The translations under genes were made by a program, and so were the position numbers. A stretch of 64,000 nucleotides of DNA from NCBI GenBank assembly GCA_024734495.1, contig JALMQS010000069.1, forward strand, positions 782,961 through 846,960, in the 5' to 3' direction. The DNA comes from Forficula auricularia. Its lineage: Eukaryota > Arthropoda > Insecta > Dermaptera > Forficulidae. The notes beneath the pieces were generated by a model. The model worked only from the letters and a program-made list of their open reading frames with translations, was not told the DNA's origin and searched no databases. Positions within the stretch are counted from its first letter, which is position 1. Each line of letters starts with the position of its first letter. This document shows, piece by piece, positions 23,363 to 34,864 of this stretch.

Positions 23363-24071
23363 TAGGGCTCGGATTTCGCCTTAATTGCCTTTTTTATTTA
23401 TGGCTTAAAATTTAGGAGAATATATCTATGCGTTTCATGAAATTCCGAATAAAATTAGAGATATTTGTTAGTGCCTATAATGCCTATTTTGCCCTATTCT
23501 GGGTGTTAGTGCCTATTTCATCTATAAATGCCTTTTTAGTGCCTATTTTAACTAAAATTAGCAATTTCCATTTTTTACTATCTAAATTTAAAAGTTTTTT
23601 TGAATTATTAAGAAAATATTCCGAAAAAATTATTTATCGAGCCGCTAGGCAGCGGCAGGGTCGACTAGGACACCCAAAGATCGAAAAGTGGACCATATTT
23701 AATAGCTTGTTCCGAACTTGAAGTAACAAATAGTTCAACAATTGCTAGAGCAATTCGCAAAGTATTACTAAGTTTCAATTTCCTTGTCTCCTAAAAATAT
23801 TATGTATTGTCCTTTTCTTAATAGGAACTTGCATTATACTTGTACAGATAACGTACCGAAAATAATGATGAAAAATTTTTGGTATTACTGACAGATTGCT
23901 TACTCAATATTTTACTTTTATTTTCAAGTGCTTCTTTGTTCTTAAAATGCCTTTTGAATAAGTGCCTAATTTTACATAAAATGCCATTATAACTGCCTAT
24001 ATTTGTTATTTTTAGTGCTTAGTTGCCTGCCTATTTCAAAGATTTTTAGTGCCTATAAATCCGAGGCCCTA
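23363..24071. mobile_element. Non-autonomous hAT-like element, 709 bp
   Basis: The ends TAGGGCTCGGATTT and AAATCCGAGGCCCTA are inverted repeats that begin TAGGG (hAT consensus YARNG). They are flanked by GGTATCAA and GTTATCAG (6 of 8 matching, decayed 8-bp duplication). Subterminal DNA is full of TGCCTAT/AGTGCCTATTT motifs. No transposase is seen. Confidence 0.8.
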
Positions 24072-25044
24072 GTTATCAGTTTTTAGGATTCCGTGCAAAC
24101 AAAAAACTAATATTTACTTATTAGCGTCGATAAAATTTTTGTCCGTCTATCACATCATTTTAGCTAATATATAAACTCATAAAATTGAATTTGTACCTAT
24201 TCATTTTCCCCAAAATCCAAAATCTTATTAAAATTTTAATCGATCAATTATTTTTGAAGTGTGTGTTTATGTGAGAGCCGAAGTTTTACTACAATTAAAA
24301 ATTAAAAAATGAATTTTAGACCAAAACGTCTTGCCATTTAAAAGGAAATAAGTCATAAGGGATATCATACCAAGGTATTTTGAAATAAATTCTTGATTGT
24401 TTTAATTTTTCGGGAGAAATTCTTCATTTGTCCTATTTTTTCATTGATCTCACGAAATCAAGGAGAATACAACCTACCTGATGGCGCAAATTAGCATTGC
24501 AGTCGACTCACCTGTAAACGAAATAAAAATAATAATAAAAACATTTTTAATTTATATTATAATTAAATCATGAACTGTTATAATCTTCAAATCGTCCATT
24601 TAATTTTTAAAATTAAAAATCTTGTAAAATTTATTCAATTTTCCACTTAGGTGTTAATTATAGGGGAAAATGGTTTTGAACATAAAAAACCTTCCGAATC
24701 GGAATATATACAAACTTAAATTAAAAACATTAATTGCACGCACTACTTGAGCGAACGGATCATCATTAGTGGGATAATAGAAGGGATTAATTCGATTTCT
24801 GGAAAATTGACCTGGAAACGCCTGGACTAGCTGGCTGGCTCCAGTGACGTCACCTCCTGGCCCACTGGCTCCACATATCCCCATTCATTTTTTCTCTCGT
24901 TCTCTCGTTCTACAACATTTGTTATTCATTAATGAGTTTAATTTAACCAACTTAATTCAAATGATGTTGTTAGTTAGTGAGCAAAAAACAAACAATTATA
25001 TATATTAAAAACCTCTCTTCTCTATTTCAAATAGCCTATAATTA
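24072..25044. other. Spacer; 24810-24910 of balanced composition
   Basis: Around CCAGTGACGTCACCTCCTGG (24840) the sequence is GC-richer, contains a perfect CRE-like TGACGTCA and is followed by pyrimidine-rich TTTTTTCTCTCGTTCTCTCG. It might be unique or promoter-like, but no transcript structure is visible. Confidence 0.3.
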
Positions 25045-25210
25045 TCCCTTTTAGTGAAGTGCTTATACGCTGTTTTAAGCCCTCGTTTCGATAGTGAATC
25101 TATTTAGGAACAAACCAATTACGATTCAAGCGCGATGGGAATACATTAACCACCCTCACATTTATAATATATCTTCTATTCACTAAAATATTATTTTAAA
25201 TAATATAATC
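25045..25210 (+). repeat. Dispersed repeat family N, copy 1
   Basis: ATAGTGAATCTATTTAGGAA and CAAACCAATTACGATTCAAG recur with few changes at 26418-26515. Ends are undefined. Confidence 0.7.
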
Positions 25211-26417
25211 ATTTTTAAATAAAAAAATATGGTAAAAAAGAATATTTTGTAGAGATGAAAATAAAAAATATATATATATATATATATATTTTTATCATAG
25301 GATGTAAGGTAATATATTCATGTAAGATCTTCTTAAGTTCGAAATCGCAGAAAATCAGAAATAAGCTGAACATGAGAATGTGAGGTACGAATACCGAAGA
25401 TCTGTAGTCTTCCAAAATACTTGGGATTTCAAATTCGTTTCTATTTGTCAGTGATGAGGAGAGAATAAGGGATTTCGAGAAATTTTTTATATGTTAAGCT
25501 AAGCCGCTTGTGAAAGTACTAAATCTCTTAAAAATAGCCACTATAAAGTGATTAATCAATTATCCTAATTCTACTTAAAAAAGCCTAAAAATCTAATCAA
25601 TTCTTTGTTTTGAAAAAATAAAAATTGTATCATGAGAACGTACTTTCTACGACCTTTTCTTGGGACTTATCAGATTTCTAATACTGTGAGAACTCAAGAA
25701 AGGAAAAAGTGTTAAAAATGTCCGTTCTATTACAAAAATGTTTGTTTTTCCAAAACAAAAAACTGATAAGATTTTAGGCTTTTTAGCTTCATAACTTCTA
25801 TAGTTAGAAAATGAAGAAAATCAGAAATAAGCTCAAATTGATCTATGGGGAGCTTTAAAAGTAAATAATTTATTTTGCAGGTTGTAGTAAATTTCTATTT
25901 GAAAATAATCATGAGAGCTTTTTCGTACTTGGGTTTAATACCTACTAGGGTGAAAACAATCCTTCTGACATGTAAACAAAATTAACTCAGAAAATAAAGA
26001 AATAAATTCATAAGCACCAAGGATCAGCCCGGTATACAAATTGTTATACTTTATTTTAATAATAAAATTTATAAAATTGTCTTCCTCTTAAAAACGAGAT
26101 TTCGTTGTGATTACACTCCATGGACGTTGAAAAAATTATTTTCAAAGCTAGGGTTATTCTTAACAACTTGAATTCATTTGAAAACAAATTCGAAGTTTTA
26201 TAACTGTTAAAACATACGATCTTAAATTTGGCACACATGTTTGGTCTAATATAATCTGCACCTACGTGCCAAGTTTTGACTTTCTAACTCAAACAAAAAA
26301 ATCACAAAATTTGCAGAAAGCGCTTAATGAACTATGCTTTCCTTCAATTTTGAGTTAATTTAAAGTAACAAGAAATGTGGACTATAATCTGTCTCCGAAA
26401 AAAAACAACTTCTTGCT

Positions 26418-26515
26418 ACGGTCTTGATAGTGAGTCTATTTAGGGACAAACCAATTAAGATTCAAGCGAGAGGATGCTGGAATACGCCCTCACTAAAATA
26501 TGCTTTTAAATATCA
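26418..26515 (+). repeat. Dispersed repeat family N, copy 2
   Basis: ATAGTGAGTCTATTTAGGGA and CAAACCAATTAAGATTCAAG match copy 1 in the same orientation. Confidence 0.7.
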
Positions 26516-26944
26516 TTTTGAATTAATTTTTTTATGAATAATCAAAAAGTTACAGGATTGAATTATACGATTCGTTTCTAGTAATTAATTAACATTAATA
26601 CTTGATGCATTCAATGCATAGAAAACATCAATGCGGTTGATTTAATTAAAGGGTTCAATAGCAAAGGAAAGGGTAGATTAAATGGCGATGATAGTCGCTC
26701 GCATTTACCAGATGGTTTTGTTCTCATATTATACTACTATTATATCATATATAGTAGACTGCTGTATCTCTACCCCTGTAGGATCAATAAATCACAAAAT
26801 CCCTTCTCTTTCAGCTATAGAAAAGTTACTTATTAGAGACAGTATAAATTGTATTTTTTACTCTGTACGCCCTGAACGCGGTGAAGTCTGCCTTCCAGGC
26901 GGCGCTAATGTTTAATTCCTTCAACAATATTCTGTTCAAAATTT

Positions 26945-27228
26945 TTTTTTATAATGATATTGATACAAGAAGAAGTTGCACCAAGAAGGTACAACCTCTG
27001 TAGTCCGTGGTGGACCCATGTAATGTGAAGATAAGGGGAGATTTAGGGATTGGGTAGCAGTCGAAGGATGTGGATGCTTGTCTTGAAAGATTGAAGATTA
27101 TAAGTTGCTGGAAAGACGGTCGGGGGAAGAGAGTTCCAGTCTCTAGATGTCATAGGGATAAATGAATTGGAGAATGCGTTTGTTCGATTAGTATCTAGTT
27201 TAAGCGCGTAGGTGAAGAAAAACAAGTT
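26945..27228 (-). pseudogene. Jockey/CR1-like reverse transcriptase C-terminal remnant
   Basis: A minus-strand frame open for 60 codons reads YALKLDTNRTNAFSNSFIPM, TSRDWNSLPPTVFPATYNLQ and SFKTSIHIL; after a stop the reading continues toward HHGLQRLYLLGATSSC. This is the conserved R..FF.R....WN.LP......FK tail of LINE polymerases. It is a 5'-truncated fragment. Confidence 0.85.
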
Positions 27229-27330
27229 TCCGTCATTATTTACTGTTTGTGTGTCTGGGTTCTGTTACCCACGACAACTCAAGAACAAAATATCGTATAA
27301 AAATGTTTGTATTTAAATTTAATTTAAATC

Positions 27331-27545
27331 GTAACGTCATCAACGAAACTTCTTGGTCAACTAATTCATCATAGATACCTGTGTACCAAATTTAAATCAT
27401 TTGTTAGAACGAAGGGGTTCCCATTGTTGGATTGGTCTGATTTTCTACATTTTTTTATCCAGAAGCTCTGAAATGTTTCCTTTCTTGAGTAAAAATACAA
27501 CTTCTTCCTAATCGTAACGTCATCAACGAAACGTCTTGGTCAATA
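27331..27545 (+). repeat. Direct repeat pair and family I fragments
   Basis: CGTAACGTCATCAACGAAAC..CTTGGTCAA occurs at 27331 and 27509. Between them GTACCAAATTTAAATCATTT and AACGAAGGGGTTCCCATTG match 28550-28600. Confidence 0.75.
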
Positions 27546-27640
27546 TAGAACTCCTGACATTTATGTAAATATTTATTTGAACTTTTCAATTCATTTTTTT
27601 ACTTTTTTTTTTATAATAAACTCATGATTAGTTAAGTCGT

Positions 27641-27750
27641 TAAAATGATGTTTTTAATGAAAAAAAAAGTTGACCGCAATGACCCCAACCGAGATGCGAA
27701 CCCGGATGTGATTAATAGTTTTGGCAAGACCTTACTAAGCATCATGCATA
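27641..27750 (-). mobile_element. tRNA-derived SINE-like fragment
   Basis: On the minus strand an A-box-like TGCTTAGTAAGG (27730-27741) and a B-box GGGTTCGCATCTC (27691-27703) are spaced as in a tRNA. The following GGTTGGGGTCA gives a partial T-arm-like fold. No acceptor stem is seen, so a SINE or tRNA relic is more likely than a gene. Confidence 0.5.
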
Positions 27751-27895
27751 CATGATATTACAATGATATCCACACCCAAGGTAGGAGCCAGTGGGCAGGG
27801 GAATCGCAGACAGCTAACTACGGTTAGAGCCCTCCTAGTAATTAAATTGATTAAAATTGATTAAGGACTCTATATAAACATTTTTTTTTTTCATT

Positions 27896-27951
27896 TTACT
27901 CAGTACCCACAGAAAGCAGGGGAAGCCTGTCTGCCTAGCGGGCCTAGCTAG
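27896..27951 (+). mobile_element. Candidate Helitron 3' end
   Basis: A GC-rich patch with GCCTGTCTGCCTAGCGGGC, able to fold, is followed by CTAGCTAG and a T. It fits the Helitron 3' rule, but the 5' end was not found. Confidence 0.4.
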
Positions 27952-28059
27952 TATTGAATTCACTGAACAATTTTATTTTTTTACTGTCTGTGTGTCTGGA
28001 TTAAGATACCCACGATAACATAAGAATGAAAAGTCGTAGGAAGTTCATTCTTGTTCTAA

Positions 28060-29368
28060 AATGTGTGTATTTCCAAAGAGGAAAAGGGATTATATTTCTG
28101 ACTTCTTTGAATAATTATTTGAAATTTTAATCCGTTTCTATAGTAAAAAATAAGAAACAATCGAACACGTGTTTTTTGAATTACCATTTAATAAATTAAT
28201 TAATTCACCGAACCAGAAAACAGCATAAAGAATCTTGAAAAAGTTTCACCTTTTCCTACATTTTTTATTAACATGCATATTATAGTTTTAATAATAAGTT
28301 AACGAAAACATTCATCAGGTATTTGGACCCATGAGAGATAACAGATAAAATATTTAGATATCTAATATGTTTATTTGCATTTGAGTTATAATTCTATTTT
28401 ACTTAGAACCTTAAAAACTAAATGAAAATTAAAACATTCTTTTTGTAAATTTGTTTTTTGTCATTTCGTTTTTTTTTGGTCAACAAACTGTTTGAACTAT
28501 AAAAATGAAATGTGAGGTGCAGTTTATTAACGTGTACCTGTGTACCAAATTTTAACCATTTGTAAGAACGAAGGGATTCCCATTGAAGGATTTGATTTTG
28601 GGCTGATTTTCTACATTTTATAGTATTAATTTGGGTTATCTTAATGTATACTTTCATTAAAATCTTAACCACAGATTTGTTTTGTTGTTGTACTAAAAAA
28701 CAATTTAAAATATATTTATTTTTATGTCTTTTGTTCCCATTTGGATCGGATTTTATTTCCTAGTTAAATTTTCCTCTCTAAACGTCCATTATTTTGACTT
28801 GACTGGTCAAACGCCATAAACATCACACAAGATTTGTTTATGAAACAACCCAGTATATTGTTTATAGGCTTCTCTATGTCCGCATTTACGTTCACGTCCG
28901 AATGTATGTATGTATGTGTGTTTTGTGGAAAACAAAGGAACGTTCCTTTTTCCTCTTTATACAAGTTGTATTTTGGAAAACTCTATTGCCGAGTTGAAAT
29001 GGTTTCTTCCTTTGGGAGTTTAACCTCTCTCTCTCTCTGTGCTGGACCAGACGATCTCTATTGGACATCCGAAAACGAAGGCCAAATCAGACAAAGACAG
29101 GGGAAAAAGCGTGAGTTGTGAGTTTCGTCGGTTGGCTTCGAGTTAAGCGAGAACTGGTTGGTGTTGCACACACACACACACGAGCTGCATTCCACACACA
29201 CACACACAAGAAGCCAGCCTCACACACCGCTATAACATAATACACGAGGGACTTTGAAGTATTTTAAGTTAAGATCGTGTCATGTTCATACTGTACCTCA
29301 GTGACAGCAACTGGGGGTGGGTTCATGGAGGTCCAAATCCCTTATGGTCCAGATAAAAATATTTCATA
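28060..29368. other. Spacer; 28840-29310 more balanced, with CA repeats
   Basis: Contains a family I fragment (28530-28640) and (CA)n runs (29167-29206). The stretch 29020-29120 ends in AAAAAGCGTGAGTTGTGAG, which would make a fair splice donor. A first exon with flanking regulatory DNA is possible but cannot be shown from sequence alone. Confidence 0.3.
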
Positions 29369-29560
29369 AAAGTAAATCAATGAGGTTTTCTTCTCCCTGA
29401 TGCAAATAAACATACACCATATATTTAACGAATATAGACACAGAAAATATTTTATTGATTCTTTTTATAATATAAGTAAATACAAACCTTATTATATCTC
29501 ATCATCAGTCTTTTAATTAAAATTATTTTATCTGTTAATATGGGTTCAATTACCCAATTG
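29369..29560 (+). mobile_element. Family C element, one-ended copy
   Basis: AATCAATGAGGTTTTCTTCT and CCTGATGCAAATAAACATAC match the family C terminus, followed by ATCATCATCAGTCTTTTAAT, the CTGATGA core in reverse. The second end is absent. Confidence 0.75.
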
Positions 29561-30279
29561 GATGAATTCGTTTTGTTGCTATTTCTAGCCACATAACGAT
29601 TGTCTTGTCAATTTATCTATATATCTAATCGGGTAAGTGAACCCTCTAACCCAGCGGTTGGCAACTTTTTAAATATTCCGGCCCACTAAATTCGCGGACC
29701 AATAACATAGTTTTTAAAGGAACGAATTATATACGAGCATTTAGTATGATATAAATACCATATAATACTTATTTATATATTAATAATTTTAAATGCATTT
29801 TTGACGATAACACAAAAGTGTAATAAATAATAGCACTGGCGCAACCACGGAGGGAGGGGTGCTAAGGGGGCTGAAGCCAGGATAAGGAAAAAAAAGTAAA
29901 GTAAAAGTAAAAATTAAAAAATGAAAATTAAAAAATATTTGGTAAATGTGTGTCGTAGGCCAAGTTTGAGCAGTGACTTGGCCGTAAACGCTGTACGCTA
30001 TTTACAAGAACCATTTCGAGCGAATTTCGACCCCCTTGTAGCTCGGTACCCATTTGTGATACATAGCTGAAATTATACACATGTAATTATGTAATCCATC
30101 TTGAAAGGACTACCAAATTTCAATAATATCGCTTAAATAGATTATGAGGTATGGACCTAAGAAAATAGCTAATTTCACTCACCTACTCACTCACCCACTG
30201 ACAGGTCATCAAAACCTATAGGGTATTTCCAATCATTCCCGCATCATGAAATTTGGCATGCTAGTAGAGTTTATAGTGT

Positions 30280-30690
30280 AAATTTGCATCTATTATATAT
30301 GGAATGATCCTAGGATGTTAAAATTTGATATCTTGGTAGAGTTTCGGGCATTAATTAAGGTGAAAATATTTGCACAAAAATTTTACTACCATTAACCCCT
30401 AAAATGTAGGGGTGAAGAATGTAATGTAAATTTGCATCTATTAAATATGAAATAAATCTAGGATGCTAAAATTTGGCATAATAGTAGAGTTTGGAGTAAT
30501 AATAAAGGAAAAATACGAAAAACCCAGACTTTCCCTCTTTCAATCCCTAAAATGAAGGGATGGAGATTGTAGGATAAATCTGCATCTAATATATATGAAA
30601 TGACTCTAGGATGCTAAAATAATATCTCAGAAGCCTCTACTAGTAAAATGAAGGGGTGAAATGTGTAGGGTAAATTAACTCCCCTTAAAA
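30280..30690 (+). repeat. Degenerate tandem array, ~145-bp period, three units
   Basis: GTAAATTTGCATCTATTATA...CTAGGATGCTAAAATTTGGC...TAGTAGAGTTT...CCCCTAAAATG.AGGGGTG recurs from about 30280, 30427 and 30570. Confidence 0.8.
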
Positions 30691-30758
30691 CAAAAATAAA
30701 AATATTAATAATAAATAAAAATAAAAACTACATATATTAGCTTACAAAAAGAAGAGAA

Positions 30759-31220
30759 ATCTCACCCAAAACATTCTGTGCAAAAACAGGCCAAGTTCGA
30801 AAAAGTAGTGAAATCTAGTGTGCAGCCAAGTTAAATTCGCCAAGAATAATTAAGTTGAGAAAATAGTATTTTCAATTATAATGCATTCTTTCCATTTTGA
30901 ATGACAATCTAAATTTATGGATTCTAAATCTTTAATTTAAATTATTTTCATGAAACTTGGAAAGTAGGTGTACGTTTTTAGGCCGCGGTTCACTCCCCTG
31001 AACTAAATTCGTGATCAACCAAGTTTCATGAAAATAATTTAAATTAAAAATTTAGAATCCATAAATTCAGATTGTCATTCAAAATGGAAAGAATGCATTA
31101 TAATTAAAAATACTATTTTCTCAACTTAATTATTCTTTACGAATTTAACTTGGCTGCACACTAGATTTCACTACTTTTTCGAACTTGGTCTGTTTTTGCA
31201 CAGAATGTTTTGGGTGAGAT
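30759..31220. repeat. Long palindrome, 202-bp arms, 58-bp spacer
   Basis: The arms 30759-30960 and 31019-31220 are inverted copies with only scattered mismatches (outer edge ATCTCACCCAAAACATTCTG). The spacer contains AAAGTAGGTGTACG and GGCCGCGGTTCACTCCCCTG, which resembles the right end of MITE D. Confidence 0.9.
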
Positions 31221-31588
31221 ACATATTAAAAATTAGTGCCACGTTTGCAGCTTAAATAATATCAGAATTTCTTTGCAGGCCATTAAAATTAAGCCACGGA
31301 CCACCGGTTGCCGACCTCTGATCTAGATGACACCAGACGAAATAGAAATTTTCAACTATTTAATATAAACTTACTATCTTACTATGTGAAATTGATAGTG
31401 AACCAAAAGAGGGGAGGGGGGGGGGGTTCAAAATAATTTAAAATAATAAAACCCCCAAAGAAGAGAAGTAATCTCCGAAGTCGAAGCTCAAATACAATGT
31501 ATACATTAATTCATGTAAAATAATTGGTTCAATTTAAATCATATATTGCTAATAAACCTAAAATACAGAGAGGTTGATAGTTCTTTCG

Positions 31589-31765
31589 TAAATGATTATA
31601 AATTATTTTATTAAATATTAAATATAAGAGAGGGGAGGTGTATTTTAATGCCATGTGGATGGCCACATCAGTTTATTTTCATCAAAATAGTTATAGCAGT
31701 TTTAGAGATGTTTCCTGCACGATTACAATACTTGACCATACTTATAATATTAAAGTAAAAAATGA
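31589..31765. repeat. Family A, rearranged short copy
   Basis: GGATGGCCACATCAG (reverse-orientation end) is joined directly to a forward-orientation tail GCACGATTACAATACTTGAC, so the middle is lost and the two ends are in opposite orientation. Confidence 0.7.
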
Positions 31766-32321
31766 ATCTTATTTGTATTTAAATCTTTCCAATAAAAGAA
31801 GAAAAGCTATTAGTTCTGACCCCTCACTAAGCCACTGCATACTGTACCTATCTTAGGGTCATTGCGGCCAACTTAATTTGATGCCGAGTTTTATTTATAT
31901 ACATATCATAACATGTCATATTAATTCGGAGGGGAATCCTCGCCTCGGCTGGATAAATAAAAGCAACAAGGCATTTCAATATTCTCTCTGGCAGCTACGC
32001 CGCTTCTCCATCCAAAACGTTTCATTAGTTACATAAAGCTCGATTATATTACTCAACTGACCGGATAAAATTCCACCCCCTCTTCAGCCTGCTTTATATA
32101 TGAATGAAATAGAGACAAAGAATCATTTGATATAGAATATTTGTTGTTTTAGCATATTTAATTTCGCTATCATTAAAATTTTAATTTCATAATCTGTGTG
32201 ATTCATGATTGCCCAGTGGCGGATTAAGCGGCCGCTTATGGCCCCTGAAGACCCAGAGGTCTTAAAAAGTCTTTTCATTAGGTTTCGAGAGAAATTACGT
32301 CATATATTATATAATATTTCC

Positions 32322-32493
32322 CGAGGGGTGAACCGTGATTGGAATTAGGTGTACCCCGTCTTTGGAATTATGTGGAATTATTTTGGAATTCATTAGATAA
32401 AGCCCCTTCATTCTATTCTATTGTCTTCTACTTTGAAATGAATGTGGAAGTGGAAGTAGGTGTACACGATATGAGGTCGCGGTTCACCCCTCG
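32322..32493. mobile_element. MITE D, copy 1, 172 bp, 8-bp target duplication
   Basis: The inverted ends CGAGGGGTGAACCGTG and CGCGGTTCACCCCTCG are flanked by ATATTTCC and ATATTGCC (7 of 8). There is no coding. A second, right-truncated copy lies at 40918-41042. Confidence 0.85.
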
Positions 32494-32597
32494 ATATTGC
32501 CAAATATCATAACTATAACAGAGTTTCACCAAAGACTATATGTTATTAGACATAATATTAAAATCAATATAATGTTATACAACATATACACACTTAA

Positions 32598-32750
32598 TGG
32601 ATACATTTTCTTATGCATACGAACATTAGGGATTTTGATAAACGCAATATCTTGTACATTTCAGAATGTTCAAATATTATTGAAATTTTTTTAACAATTC
32701 CTTTATCTAATGCGTTAGGAGAAAGATCGTTTTCTATACTAGGTACATAA
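32598..32750 (+). pseudogene. hAT transposase, C-terminal dimerisation region (part 1)
   Basis: One open frame contains CSNIIEIFLTIPLSNALGER then SFSIL, the conserved LTIPVS.ASGERSFS motif of hAT transposases. It stops at 32748-32750; the homology resumes downstream of MITE E. The DDE core is absent. Confidence 0.85.
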
Positions 32751-32774
32751 AGATTAAATAGTATGGCCATTCTC

Positions 32775-33193
32775 TATATGTTTGCAGTAAAAACCAGTTT
32801 TTAGTAAGAACGGATTCTTACTAGTTAAAACGCTTTTCAATGAATACCTTTGTGGCAACTAGAATTTATTGATGTTGGTTGAGTTTGGTTCAAAGGTCTA
32901 GAATCTTCATGTTTGACATTCCGCCTCATTTTGGGTGTTTATTTTCAAAGTTTTTTAAACGAAAATTAGAAGCAAAGTTGTAGAGGATGTAATTTTTGAC
33001 ATTTTCGTTTAAAATTTTTTCAAAATAAACACCTAAAATGAGGCGGAAGGTTAAAAATAAAGATTCTAGACCTTTGAACCAAACTCAACCAACATCAATA
33101 AATTCTAGTTGGCACAAAGATATTCAGTGAAACACGTTTTAACTAGTAAGAGCCCGTTCTTACTAAAAACCGGGTTTTTACTGCAACATATAT
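32775..33193. mobile_element. MITE E, copy 1, fold-back with ~190-bp arms
   Basis: It is palindromic almost throughout: ATATGTTTGCAGTAAAAACC at the left and its complement at the right, with AGTAAGAACGG and GGTTGAGTTTGGTTCAAAGG in both arms. The loop (GCAAAGTTGTAGAGGATGTA) is in the opposite orientation in copy 2 (54641-55066). It sits inside the hAT transposase remnant. Confidence 0.85.
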
Positions 33194-33200
33194 AAAGCAG

Positions 33201-33284
33201 GAAATTATAAACCAAATTGACATTGCTAAAATAATTAATGAATTTGCAAGAACTAAAGCAACACGGAAATTAATGCAAAAATGA
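33201..33284 (+). pseudogene. hAT transposase, extreme C-terminus (part 2)
   Basis: The frame reads EIINQIDIAKIINEFARTKA then TRKLMQK and a stop, matching the NFDDIINEFA..KARR tail of hAT transposases. With part 1 it shows that MITE E landed in a former coding region. Confidence 0.8.
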
Positions 33285-33561
33285 TTTTTTAATAAATTTA
33301 TTTTTTGTCTTATGGTATGAAATTTTTGATTACCTAAATTTCTTTTTTGTTAATAACTTAAAGAAATTTTTTTTGAAACTTTTTTTGCTAACTTCAATTT
33401 GAGGGAAATCCCCCCCCCCCACTCTTGACTTGATCCGCCACTATTATTGCTGAAATGAAGAAAATATATTTTAGGTTTAGACATTTCACTTTCTCAACAA
33501 AATTTTGAAACATGAATGTGAAAAAGTATTGTAAAAATTATAGATAGATATAGATATGTAG

Positions 33562-34400
33562 CAGTGGCGGTTGGTGACTTTCCAACCAGGGCCTGTCTAA
33601 AAAGTACCCTTCATTTTTTGAAGTTTTATTTTAATATTTGCTTTTTTTTCAAATTTCATCGAATAAGGTATCGTTTTCGTTATTTTTCTTTAACATTAAA
33701 TTTAAAAAAAATATAATTTGGACCTTTGCCCCAAATAGATACTGCTTTGTGTGAGTGGAGGTAGGAGTAAGAAATTAAATCTTGTGACTTAAACTCTACA
33801 GTCCCTGAGATGGATATCGACCATCTTCCACAATGAATCAGCTTGTCCTATAAGAAAATCTTAAAATTTTTCTAATTCCATTGTTATAAGCAAGCTATGA
33901 CTTGTCTATAAGAACTCCGATATTTTCGATCTTATATATTGAGAGTCCTTAGAAATGGATTATTCCAAAGATTCCCGAATCGTCTTTATTTATTCCTTTT
34001 TTGTTTTATTTCTATTTTAATATTTCCTCAGCGAGAACAATTTTTATTCGACTAAAACTCGTCTAAGTCTTGTCTTTGACATGCTTGAACTGGAGGATAT
34101 ATCTACCAGACAGGGACTTGAAAACTTCTATCCGCACTCTTTTCGGAAAAATCATTCATTTTAATTGCCCCTTGAAACTATGCAAAAATTTTATTTCATT
34201 TCGAGAACCAATATACTTACTTTTCAAAACAAAAAAATGTTTTTTATAGAAATATTTGATATAAGGGAAAATAATTTGAAAATTTAAAGATCCTTCTGAA
34301 ATTTTGAAGTCAACTTTATAGTATATTAATGAAAATACTCTAAATGTTTGAAATTTTAGGGATGCCCCGCCGCATCCACAGCATGAACCGCGCGCCACTG
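33562..34400. mobile_element. Non-autonomous hAT element, 839 bp, perfect 8-bp target duplication
   Basis: The element begins CAGTGGCGGTTGG and ends (reverse) CAGTGGCGCGCGG. Both flanks are ATATGTAG (33554-33561, 34401-34408). No transposase is seen. The minus-strand ORF near the right end covers the terminal repeat and is not a gene. Confidence 0.9.
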
Positions 34401-34864
34401 ATATGTAGATACATACACCCCGCTTACTTTATAAATTTATATTCAACATTTTTTGTATAATAGTGTTTTCATATTTATTTAAAATTGTATTTAATTTAAT
34501 ACATTTATATTTAATTGATTTAATTGAAATAGAGTCTATATATAATACCCTTACGAAAAAATTTCTGGCCCTGTGATCTGGAACGATTCAATTTCGGATA
34601 GGCGAAGTATCAAAACACCCTTGCCCTGGTGCTCACCTGTAGACCTGTAGAAAGAGATGAGCAGGCAAGAGGGTCAGGCACAATGGAATAGAACAAAAGG
34701 GCCGAGGGCGAGGGAAAATATACCTAGTCGCCAGACAGGTCAATTGCCAAAAATACCTCTGTCATGATTTTTTCAGTACACTTGAAAATTGTTATTTAGC
34801 TGAAATGTTGCTCGCACCCTTTCGCACGGATTTTAACTAACCTAATGCCCTCTGATTTGAAATA

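Larger units (their letters stand above)
29652..31320. mobile_element. hAT-like element, 1.67 kb
   Basis: The ends CAGCGGTTGGCAAC and (reverse) CAGAGGTCGGCAAC continue with GGCCCAC/GGTCCGTGG, typical hAT terminal sequence. Flanks (CTCTAACC, ATCTAGAT) retain only a partial 8-bp match. Inside are a second hAT-like terminus (ACTGGCGCAACCACGGAGGG at 29834), a three-unit tandem array and a 202-bp-arm palindrome, so it is composite. No transposase coding was recognised. Confidence 0.65.
32214..33443 (+). mobile_element. hAT element with transposase remnant and two nested MITEs
   Basis: The ends CAGTGGCGGATTAAG and (reverse) TAGTGGCGGATCAAG are inverted repeats. Flanks TGATTGCC (32206-32213) and TTATTGCT (33444-33451) match at 6 of 8. 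It contains the C-terminal part of a hAT transposase in two exons of homology, separated by MITE E, and MITE D nearer its left end. Formally a dead copy of an autonomous element. Confidence 0.85.

Noticed and set aside
34156..34398. 80-codon minus ORF starting MARGSCCGCGG
   Set aside because: It covers the right terminal repeat of a hAT element and AT-rich interior. No protein similarity.
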